Origin: Tenrec ecaudatus
Lineage: Eukaryota > Chordata > Mammalia > Afrosoricida > Tenrecidae
Length of the DNA: 64,000 nucleotides
NCBI RefSeq assembly: GCF_050624435.1
Contig: NC_134540.1
Span: forward strand, 23,214,001 to 23,278,000
Reading direction: 5' to 3'
In this document: positions 33,401-45,400 of the stretch, one piece after another
Layout of the letters: the number at the start of each line of letters is the position of its first letter
Numbering within the stretch: position 1 is the first letter of the stretch
The notes under the pieces: generated by a model
Databases searched by the model: none
Seen by the model: the letters and a program-made list of their open reading frames with translations, nothing else
What the model was told of the DNA's origin: nothing
Position numbers and translations under genes: made by a program

Positions 33401-36400
33401 ACCACAAGATCAGCAGTTTGAAACTACCAGCCGCTCTCTGGGAGAAAGATGAGGCTTTCTGCTTTTGTAAAATTTTAAAGTCTCAGTAATGGACAGCAGC
33501 TGTCTGCTCTGTCCTGTAGAACTGCTGTGAATTGGAATTGACTCAATAGCAGTGTGCTTGGTTGCTTGGTTTTGTATTTGAAACACATTTTAAACTTTAA
33601 AATAGCAGGACATAGATGCTTTGTATTTCCTGCTTTTTTTAGATTTTGTTTTCAAATGCCTGTGTGTTATACCTTGTTGAATACCATGCAACCCGTTTGT
33701 TTTCTATACCATTATTTATTACATCCGTGTGGTCAGCAGTTTGAAACCACCAGCCAAAGACTGGGCTTTCTACTCCCGTAAGCAGTTACAGTCTCAGAAC
33801 CCCACTGGGGGTCGCTCTGTGTCAGCTTTGATGCAGTGGCAACGAGAGCGCTATCTTCACGCTCCTCTTATGTTTGTTTTTGTGTGCAGTGGATTTCATG
33901 TTAAGTCAGGCTTATTTCTGTAGAGGCTTGGCTCTCCGCAGCAGGCCTCAGCAGCCTGCCTTTGAGTTTCCAAAACAGCGCCTCTTCCTGCAGGGTCCCT
34001 TCTGTGCATGTAGACCGTTTTTTCAGGGTAGGAAGAAATCATTTCTCTGCTTCAGAAGTCGGTGTTGGTAATGCTGTGAGTCTCAGCCCAGGAGGTGCTT
34101 GGGTCTGCCCAGAAAGGCCACTTGGGCAAGTAAAGATAAGGGCCATAGTAGCCATGTGCCGGATGCCCTCTTGTTTGGCTGACCGGACACTTGGTTCAGC
34201 CCACTGGCCTTGCTGCCCGTGTGACCGCTACTGGGTGGGCTTGAAGGCCATAGGTGCACAGAGGTCATGTGTCACTTGCTCAGATAACACAGTTCGAACT
34301 GACTCCTGGGAGCCCTGTGCGGCCACGTACCCTCCCTGCCCAGTCATCGCCTGAGCAGGCTGGGGCTGGGGCAGCCCTGTCTGCCTGGCCCTGGTGCAGT
34401 GGGCTAGGGCACAGAACAGCTACGAGAAACCCCACCACCCCTCGGCCCAGTGAAAACAAACCCTCCGCCTTCTCATTGTTAATACCAGGGTGCTGTCAGA
34501 CTTCTTCAACAGGGCTTCTACCTTTCTGATACAAGCATGGTCAAAAGTGAAATGTTCAAGCTTGTGAATGAAGCCAAAGTTCATTTCTGGAGATAGAGTG
34601 TATGCCTGGTGACACACTGCATCAGAACGCCTGGCTTCATTTCTGTGTGTTTGGGGGCAGGGGTGGGGGAAGAGTACTCCTTTCTTTTGTTAAGGGCACA
34701 CACTTTCTGATGAGGAAAAAGTAACAGCAGTGGGCAGAACTGACTGAATGCCAATGGATTTTGTGGTTAAAGGATGGAATCCTCACGAAGGGTCCAGGAT
34801 AAATGATTTGAATGGCTCAGTCATCTTTAGCTGTAAGTTACTGACATGTCAGCTTGAAGAAAGCGTAGGGAAATATTAGGATATTTTAGAGTGATCGAAT
34901 TAATTTGATTGAAATTAATTGACTTAAAGAGAAACATAAATTGCCAAACCGAAAACTATAAAGTATACCTGTCTGAAACTAAGTTTTGATTTCAGGGACA
35001 CTTTGTGAAAAATCTGGGTGATGCTGGAGATAAAGAGACTGAAACAGAAGTTTTGCTACTTGAACACGATGTTCCCCATCAGCCTTTCTCTCAGGCTGTT
35101 CTCAGCTTCCTGCCCAAAATGCCCTGGAGCATTACTGAAAATGTAAGTCAGTGCTTAGTGACTTTGTCCCGGAACGTGCGCTTGTTTAGGTTCAATATGG
35201 ACTTTTGGATATGTAGAAACCTCAGTGTTTATATACCCCTCTGCATTTAGCTGGGCATAGCTATTTGAAAGGAACATTGGTGGTGTACTGGTTACGTGTT
35301 CAGCTGCTAGACTCAAGGTCAGCAGTTCAAAACTACCAGCATCTCCGTGGGAGAAAGACAAGGCTTTCTACTCTTGTAAATGATTACAATCTTGAAAACC
35401 CACTGGCGCACTTGCACCTAGTCCTGCAGGGTCACTACGAGTCAGAATTGACTGGAAGGCAGTGTGTTTGGTCTTAGAGTTTGAAACCCTCTCTTGTACC
35501 AGAGAAACCATTTGCCTTTTTACTGGAAGAGCAGGTTTTGAGGAAGGAGATGTGTGGATTTGTCAGAATTATCTAGCGCCAAGAATCTGCCAAGAGTTAG
35601 CAGATGTGCTTCTTGTGAAGGAAATAGCTAGGTTCTTAAATAGATACCACTGAGTTCCCGAGAGCTTTGTTGCATAGTGTTTTCAGAGTGATTGTGCATT
35701 TCTTTGTGATCTGACCTCTCGCAGGACATGAAGAACCGAGAAGACCTGAGGCATCTGTGTGTCTGCAGTGTGGACCCACCGGGATGTACGGATATAGATG
35801 ATGCTCTACATTGTAGAGAACTCAAAAACGGGAATTTGGAGGTATTTTTAATGTATTGACTTTAGTTCTGCTCCCCTGGAAACACATTCCCTGACAGCTC
35901 CCAAGGGTAAAGAAGGTGAAAGGTAAATCACTAGAGTATAGGCACCTAATCGCTTGAGTGAAGAGGGAAGCAAAAAAAGATTGAGGAAAAGCAAAAAATA
36001 AATATAATTCTGCTTTTGTAGTTCCTTTCATTTGAATCAGTATATAACTTCTGTTTGAGAACACGTGAGCTAGATCTAGTTAGTTGCCACTGCAGAAATG
36101 GAGAGGCATTTGTCAAAGACGGAAATCGTAGATGTGACTAAGGCTATTTCTATTTTAGATAAATGTCTTTTCGTTAAAACTCTGATTTATACGTTTACCC
36201 AGTAAACATTCTGCCATCCTTTTATTTTTAAGGTTGGTGTTCACATTGCTGATGTGAGCCATTTCATTCGACCAGGAAACGCTTTGGATCAAGAATCAGC
36301 GAGAAGAGGAACAACAGTGTATCTTTGTGAAAAGGTAAATGTTCAATTTCCGTTGGAATCTTAATACTTTTTACTTTTTAAAAAACTTCTGTACTCTATT

Positions 36401-39400
36401 GTTCCTCCCACATTAACGTCAACTCACTGGGCCCTAAGGTCCCGACTTAATAATTCAAATTACAGTGGTCAATTTGATAACACATAAGTAGATCTTAAAA
36501 GGGCAAAAGTACTCACAGTACACATTAATTCTAGTGCAGCTAAACTATTGATTGGTTTAAGATGCCTTCAGACCATGTTTTTGGTTTAAGGCATAAAGAT
36601 CTTCTCAGGGCAATAGTTTCAGGAGCTCATTCAGCTTTTATGGCGCCAGAAATCTGGAGTGCATAAGAATTTGAAATTTTGTTCTTTATTTCTCCCTTTA
36701 GACTAGGATTTTTTTTTTTTTTTATAGAATCGTTGAATAAAAGATTCAGTAATGAGAAGGGAAGCACCGCCACTATCTAGTTCTGGTCTCATGGCAGAGG
36801 AGGCAGTGGCTCCTGGAGGCAAATAGCCACACATTCCATTCCCTCCTCTGGTTCTTCACTCTCCGCCCCCCTCACTTGTTCCAGGGAAATAGAGATCAGT
36901 TGCTGTGTGCATTGGTTGGCCCCTGGCAAGCTCTTAAAGACCCCAGGCACTATGTAATGAACTGGCAGTAGAACAGAGCACTGAACATGTTATTTAGTCT
37001 GTAAAACCATGACCCTAAGCTTGTGTATGCATATACTTGTTTTTGCATATACTTTATTTTCAGTAAGAAAATTTTCAGAGAAAAGAATAGCTTCAGTATT
37101 TTCAGTAATTTGTAAAACGTGCTGACTCATGTTAATTGTGCATAGCTAATTACATTACCACGGGCTCTTCGGAAGTCTGAACAGCCATGCTTTGAGCTTG
37201 GTAAAAGAATACCTAGCATGGAGTGGCCTTTAGTCAATAAAGGTAATTGCGGTGTGTTTTTTTGCTACTACGTTTACCAAGAAACAGGTAGATGCTGATA
37301 TAAATTGTGTAATGTGTTACTGTGTGTGGATAACTGGCTAAAATATATTTTCTATTTTTATAAAGTTTAAGTCATGAATCTGTTCTGCTTCACCTTATTT
37401 TTTATTATTCCTTAAGTTTGCTTCCCATAGACTTAGAAGATTTTTGTAGCTAGAGAGGAGGTTACTTTTCATCTGTTTCAGATTCATTGTCTAAATTCTA
37501 TAAAAATTAAGTGTCTCCTTTTGATTGTTTTTGAAACATCATGTAGTACGCATTGGGAAGAAATCCAATGGTAGAAATAAGGAGGACTTGTGGCTATTGT
37601 CTAGCACAAATTATTACACAGACCAGAGACTTTAGACTTTCATAGGACAGCAAGGTTGTAAGTGTAGAGATAAAAGGAAAACGTAGACTCATTGGTAAGT
37701 CCAGTTTTCTTACCTTGTATGAGAGTTTTGTGTGTTTTTGGGAAACCGGCTGTTACATTTACTTGGTTTTCTTGTTTATAAAAATCATAATACTGTCTTT
37801 TTATTACTAATTACTATTTGAAAATTTCTAATGCAAATATACCTATAACTAAGCATTCTAAGACTGTATTGTTTTGTTTTTGTTTTTCTACGACTGTGTT
37901 TTTATCTGTTACAGAGGATTGACATGGTTCCTGAACTGCTGAGCTCTAACTTGTGTTCCTTAAGATGTAATGTGGACAGGTATTTATGGATATTCTTTCA
38001 TAAGAACATTATATGTGTTTCCTGAACTGATTTCCATTAACAAGTAACTGTTTTCTATTTTCCTCCCCACAGACTAGCATTTTCATGTATTTGGGAAATG
38101 AATCATAAGGCTGAAATCTTAAAAACAAGGTTTACCAAAAGTGTCATCAATTCAAAGGTTTGTCGCATGATTAATTTTTGTTGGTCAGAGCCTTAGGTAC
38201 AGCAAAATGTGTTCTCAATTGTTTTGAAAAACAGGCTCATTAAGCAAAGTGATTTTTTATCCCATTGTTGGCGGCAAAGGCTGCTTTTATCACGTGTCTG
38301 ATAGATTCTTGGTATTATTCAAGAGTCACTTCCAGTGTCAGTTGTGGATCTTATAGTCAGAAGCTTAGAAAACTTATATATTGAGAAGACCTAATACTCT
38401 GGTCCCAAACTTGAAACTGTACCAGCTTTTAAATGGTTAGTGTTTAAAAGTCAGGGTATACACCATTTTCTTTGTTTTACCAATCTGAAATAATCTTGTT
38501 AAATCATCGCTGGGATCCGGTAAAATTAGCCCAAGGTCTACGTTCATACAGAATGGAGCACATTGGATTTTCTCTTCCTTTTTAGTATTTCTCCCCTGGA
38601 CGCCCTTCTTCTTTTGCCTTAAATCATCTTCCGAGTTTGCCAAACCCCCTTTCTTCAAGTGAGCCTTATTCTGAAGTTAAATACTTTTTCTTTTTCGTTC
38701 ATATTCTTCTATTCTGATCAACTAGTGGTTTGGACTTCGATAATGATATGTGAATTGCTTAAATGTGTTTAAAAATTGAGAATGAGCTTACTCTCGCTCC
38801 AGACTGGATCAAACAAAACTACATGAAAAAACCCACTTGAACATAAGATAAACCCTTTTTGAGAAAAGTTCTATCTTCCATCGAGTCGAGCCGATTCTAG
38901 CTCCAAATGATGCTCTAGAGCAGGGTAGAGCTGCCCCTTTGAGCTTCTGAGACTGTCGGTGTTAATGGGAATAGACAGCCGCTTCTTCCACAGAGCAGCT
39001 GGTGGGCTTGGACTGCTGTCCTTGCAATTAGCAGCTCAGACACCCATGTGCCCCCAGGGCTCGTGTTTGTTTTTTGTTTTTTCCCAGAAGGAAAGCTCAT
39101 AGTTACTGGCCCTCACAAGAAACTGACAGGACCTGGGCATCTTCTAACTTTCTTTGGCTGTTCCTGATTTTTTGTTTGTTTGTTTAATTCTGAAGCTATT
39201 TTTAAGTTATTTTTCCATGTGCCAGAAACAGAAGCAGCTGTTTGTGGGTTTGCATGATTTTTCACTGAACATTGCTTTAAATTCCTTCAATTATAAAGTG
39301 TATAATTTTGTACATACTTATTTTTAGGAATACAATAGATTTCATGCTGAATATGGTAGAGTGGATTTCCATTTACAATTGTTATGAAGGAATGGCTCTA

Positions 39401-42400
39401 ACTTGCCTTCCTGTTGTATTTTAGCCTGACCTAAATATTTATACATTAATTGGAGCATGAAGGTAATTAAAGCTTAAACAATTCGTTCACTAGCTGTCAT
39501 TTTACTTTGTTTTAACCTAAGTTTGCTGGAGTGGCAAATGCTTCCTAGAAGAGTTAATGGACCAGAAATGATAGGTGTGACGTAAAAATTACATAGCTCC
39601 AAAGTCGTCTTTTGTTACTACCTTCAGGTTTTCTGTAATTACGAATTCTATGTTGTGAAAGGATAAGAGCACAGTAAGCCAGTTTTGTCATTAATCAGGG
39701 TTATATGATTCTATGCTTTCTCTTTGAGGCTTCTCTGACGTATGCTGAAGCTCAGATGAAGATCGATTCCGCAACCATGAGTGACGACATTACCACCAGT
39801 CTCCGTGGGCTCAATAGACTAGCGAAAATTTTGAAAAAGCAGAGAATCGAAAAAGGGTACATATTAAAATATCCGTTTGGATGACGTAATTCATTTATCA
39901 TTTGTAATTCATATATCTATCGTTCAATTCATTTATCATTGTCTGAAGATCATTTTGAAAGTGTTTTTGGATAATCTAGAAGCTTTACATTGGACACTTA
40001 GAAATTACTTAATTGACTGAAAAAGATTTTTAAGTGGAGATATCCTGTTTCTTCCAGCTGTCATTTAAATATGAGCATCTTAATTTTGAGCTGATTTTTG
40101 TTTGTTGTCCTGAGAACAGATGTATTTGCATGAAGTATCTTGAAGAAACACCCTGGCAAGATTTGTCTGTGGCCTGTTTCTGGTCTCAGTGAACTTACTA
40201 CACTGGGTTTCAGTTGCTCAAAGCCATGTCGATGGTGCCCTTTACTCACTTTCATTCTTAAACAAAAGTTGGTGCATTTATCTTCCCAAAGATCTGATAG
40301 CCATGGGCAGAGTTGGATCTTTTAGCTAATTTTTTATCATGGTGTTTGCCTACCTAATTACAGAAACCTAAAAACAGTACCAACTCAAACTTTTTGAAGT
40401 AACCAAACAAATTTACCAGAGGCAATCAAGTCTGTCCAGTGGTAATCGCTCTTCTGGTGACTTAAGCAGTGAGTTACTAAAGTGGTTTTCATTCAGAATG
40501 TGTGACTGTTTAAATTTAAAAAACTAACAACTCACTCCCTTGGCTGCAGTAGTCACACTCCCTCCGATATGCAGGGAGCCCAGGTGGAACGTGGCTCCCA
40601 TGCTGGCAGTATTGATATAAGACCTTTCCACCCCTTCATAAGGATCCATTGGGTGGTGTTAATTTTGCATAAGAAGGTCTACACATTTATTTAGCTTACC
40701 ACTCTGGCAATTAAAAGATGTCGTGCTCTAGCCCATTATCCAGGATAGAGTGTTGGGTGGGTGCTTTTGCAGCCTCCCTCGATCATTCCAGTGGCCCCCC
40801 GTGGGCAGTGTCACCACGTTAGAAAACACTGATCTAGCGTCCTATCCCCATCTCCACTCTCCTGATCCTCCTGGGCATTATTCACAGGAGCCTAACTCTG
40901 AAGCTTGGATTATTTGGATACAGTGAGAGTTATCAAATCAAGAGGAAAACTGTTACCCAGAGTTGCCATTGCCATGGAAGTCTGACGAGCATCATTGGAT
41001 TTTTTAAGTATTCAAAATCCAGGCTCTGTTGCAGACAGACTCCAATTTTATAAACTTTGCTTTTGTGTGGTTCAAGTATGATCAAAGGCACTCTTTAGAA
41101 TGTATGAAGGGACATATTTATGACACATGAGTTGGTACATTATTCAGTTTATTGTTTATTGAAGGTTTACCATCTATACCAGGCATCAGAAGAATGTTTG
41201 TGTAAAGGTCATGTTGCAGCCTGACACGGCAATCCTGCCGACTCCCAGCTCTCCCAGGCTGCACTGTTATACTTGTGGGTGAACAGAATGAATTAAATAT
41301 AGAAAAAGACCAAAATACTGATTCATGGTTCTTATAGGTCAACACATGACTGAACATGAGATCTGATATGGAAAGTTGTGTCTAAAGTATAGTAAGACAA
41401 GAAGAAGAGTTTATTGGTGAGACTGAGAAGTCTAGAATTCTGTAGAATTTCTTCTGCAGCCCTTTTAGTAGAGGTGAAAGATCCAGGAACAAGAAGACTC
41501 AAACATTCATTTAATTTTCCCCATCTCAGGTCCGTCTTTTCCTCCACTATTTTTCCTTCTCTATAATGTTTCCAGCCTCACTAAAATTCTTAGCTTGATG
41601 TGGTGCTGACCTGAAAAAGTTAAAAACAGTACCACGGCAAGAGGCATTAGTCTTGCTGTAGGGGAATTTGCTTTCCCAAAGAGACCTTGCCAACTCATTA
41701 AATGAGCCGCAGATAGAAAGCACTTGTTAGCACAGTGCTTTATCTAATACACAGCTTTCAAATATCTATAGCTCTCAGTATTCATAACAGTACTAGTGGT
41801 GTAGAAGCCAGCGTTCTTTTGGTTGAATCTGCGAGGAAGATGCTTGTGAACTGAATCTCCTGATGTCTCTGCTCTACAAGGACTACTTTCCCTCTCCCCT
41901 CGACCCTGCACGTTGTTTTTATTAGTATTTAAAAAAATCTGACCTCCACTTTTATTTTTAATAGTGATTACAAACTCTTGTAGCTCAATAAAAACATCAG
42001 CTTGGGCACAGAAGCTACTTTGACTGAGAAGTTTGGGGGGCTAAGATGTTTGTTGCATTTGAAGTCTGTTAGCTATTCATAAAAGTAGAATGTCAAATGC
42101 AGCATCAGGTCATAAAGCCTTTACAAGACCAACTGGCACATACTTCAGGGTCATTTTCTATTTAAAAAAAAATCATGCCACAATTCTCTTTATATTGGCT
42201 GACTTAACTAATTTACCTCTCTTATGTTTTATCTAGGGCACTAACTCTTTCTTCCCCAGAAGTCCGATTCCACATGGACAGTGAAACTCATGATCCGATA
42301 GATCTGCAGACGAAGGAACTTAGGTATGTCATTACTGTGATGTGCAGCAGACAAGATTGGGAATATAAATGTAATGTGTGGCTATTTACTAACAGAAAGC

Positions 42401-45400
42401 CTGCTTGTTTTCTAAATGCCCGTTTTTGATAAGATGTGCTTTCCATAGATAGGCTTAGCTCACAAAACATATAGACTTGGAAACATGCGCTCATTATTCA
42501 AGGGTTCTCTGCCCCATCCCCCCTCAAGAGAGACTTGAAAAGTTTGTTAGAAAAAAAATGAAATGAAAAGATACAGAAGTTTTTCCATGAACCTTTTGAC
42601 ACCCCCAGTATAAAAAACTTAACCTCAGAATTATATTAGAAAATTACCAATTTGTGTTGGTCTGTCCTAATGGATGATATATTCGAACTTGCCTAGTAAG
42701 CATTATGGTAAGCAACCGCAGCTGGCTCTGATTTACTTGCTGGAGTAGTTAGTCTGTGACATGCTGTGGTGGGATAGGAAAGTGATCACTGCCCTCGGCT
42801 TTGAAGGCAGACTGGGTAAGGCTTTGGGTCTGGACAAGCTACGTGGCTTTGTTTCAGGAGCCCTGCGAGATGGTGGGTAAGCCTATAGCTGCTAAGTGAA
42901 AGCTCAGTGGTTTGGACACAGGCCTGCTGCTCAGGAGAGAGATGTAGCAGTCGGGCTCCTGAAAGAGTCCAGCGATGGAAGCCCCGGGGGGGCAGTTCTG
43001 TTCTGCTCTGTCCTAGAGGGCGTTATGAGTTAGAATCCACATATGGCAAGTTGATTTTGTGTGTGCGCCTCAGTTTTTCTGCGAGCTATGATAGATAATA
43101 GTACCTATGTGTAACTCAATATTGTAGTGAACATTCAGATTTTATCTATTGCTGTTATTTTATTGGTTCATAACATTTAGGAAGCAAGAGTACTTTGGGT
43201 GAAATCAGTTTTATGCTTGCTTCTTTTCATACAAGGTAATTCTTAATCCAGACATGCATTTTCATGTTTCTACCTGACAACCAAGGATGAAAAGTGACTC
43301 TAATGTCAAAAAATATGTATGAAATTTTAAATGGAAAACTACCGTGTACACTCATATATAAGCCGAGTTTTTCAGGATATTTTAATGCAGTTTTTGTGGT
43401 ACAATTAGGTGCCTTGGCTGATATTCGGGTTGGCTTATACTTGAGTATCTACACACTAATTTCCCTTGTAAGCTGTCACCAAATCACACTTAAAATTTAT
43501 ATATTAAGCCAAATTTGATATGCCTTTACATGGCTTTTAATTCTCTAGTAATTTTACTTCTTGATTTACAGTAAAACGAGTTTGCCTTTGTATTTGTTCC
43601 ATTTTTTAAAATAAGAAAGTGAAATTGTTTCTGTTGTAGAGTAAACCTATTGCCGGTGTTAGTAACGTTTCTGTTTTTACGCACCAATTGGAAAGCCTCT
43701 TCCAGCCTGAGATGGACTGACATGATAGTCATAGATAGCATTTAGCGGAGAAATGAGAGGGGCATCCGTCATTAAAAACACACACTCGTGCATACACACA
43801 TGTGCATGGTTGTATAGGAGATGCTTGCGTTAGCTTGTTCGTAAAAAGGTCCTTGAATAGAAAAAAATGTAGAAGTCTGACATTCTCTTTCCTTATTGAG
43901 TGTGTTTTTCATCGGTAGAGAAACAAACTCAATGGTGGAAGAATTCATGTTGCTTGCCAATATTTCTGTGGCAAAAAAAATTCATGAAGAATTTTCTGAA
44001 CATGCTTTGCTTCGAAAACACCCTGCTCCCCCTCCGTCGAATTATGAAATTCTTGTGAAGGCAGCAAAGTCCAAGGTGAGTTCCCAGTTTAACAAGGCGT
44101 CTCGGTTTTTGTTATGATCTACTCGTTGCATGGAAATAACTTCTGTTCACAAGTCAAAGACTTTATTAGTTTGAATAAGGTCATTTCTGTCCTCATTAAA
44201 ACCACTCCATTTAGTAAACTGTTTTAATGCTATTCACACCTCACCTAAGAACACTTTCTGCTAGAGCCAGGTGTCCTGGACTAAGTGATTTGCAGTGTCC
44301 TGGAAACAGTAAGCTCTTCCATAGTCCTTTACCTGCGGCATTCATGCCTGTTGCTTCATGGCTTCTGTGAATGGGCTAACATCAAAGATGTACAAGCTGT
44401 CTGTGCTTTTTCTCCTTGGCTCCAGCTCCAGCCATCTTTATATCATGTCCTCCAGAAAGAAATGTATGTGCTGGATGCACAGGAACAGGAAACCCATAGA
44501 AAGTGCCCCGTTTTCCCAGCTCCTTGCAGCCTTTGCCGGTAGCTAGCTCATTGTCATTTTTTAGCTTTTTATTGTTTCAATTGAGTGAAGTTTTACAGAG
44601 CAGATAAAACTGTTTTACACCCAACAGCTCACAGATGTTTTACTTCATCTCATTTACTGCTGCCCCCATCAACACAGCACCACTCACTCCACCTCCTTCC
44701 TGGGTTTCCCTCTCAACTCCTTTCTCTCCGAACCCCTCGAAACTGTCCAAAATGCTGCCTTCTTGATGGCAAAGGGTCGATTATTCCAAGGCCATTGGTG
44801 TTACCATGCACAATGCTGTCATTCCCCTTATAGATGTCGCTCTCGTTTGGCTGAAAATTGAGCCGTGTTCCGGTTCCCTTGTAGATGCTAGTGTTTGACT
44901 GAAAATGAGTTCACTGACTTTTACTAAGACTCAGTCGCTTGTCATGGTTTTCTCCGAATCATTTGTTCAGGTCTGTTTTCCAGCCCGGATGAGCTCCGCA
45001 AGGGGCAGTATTCACGTTCAGAACTGTGTTCTACTGGGCGGTGTTGACCTGTGATAAGGGCTCAGACCCTCGTGGTGGGATGACTCTTGCTTCCCCTGCC
45101 GAAGCAAATCAGCCTCTTACACCTTCCTCAACGCTTAGAGTAGAAATTGAGTGGTTTTCTGTCTTTATCTCCCTTCTTCCCAAGACTTGGGCAAGTAAGG
45201 AATCACAAATTTTTTCTTAGTCTTATTCGATGTAGGACCAACTGAATGGGGGACATGTTTCTGTCATAATGACCTAGGCAATTTTATTTTGTTCCTGGGT
45301 TTTACTTCTACTTTAAAGAGAAGAAAAATGTGCACAAAGATACCCAGTATCTGCACCTGCTTTTTTTTTAATCCCACCAAAGACATGACAACACAAACTA

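Larger units (their letters stand above)
42324..43918. other. DIS3 intron 15
   Basis: Contains a MIR-like piece (about 42780-42860), an AfroSINE (42880-43062) and a palindromic transposon (43341-43452). Confidence 0.5.
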
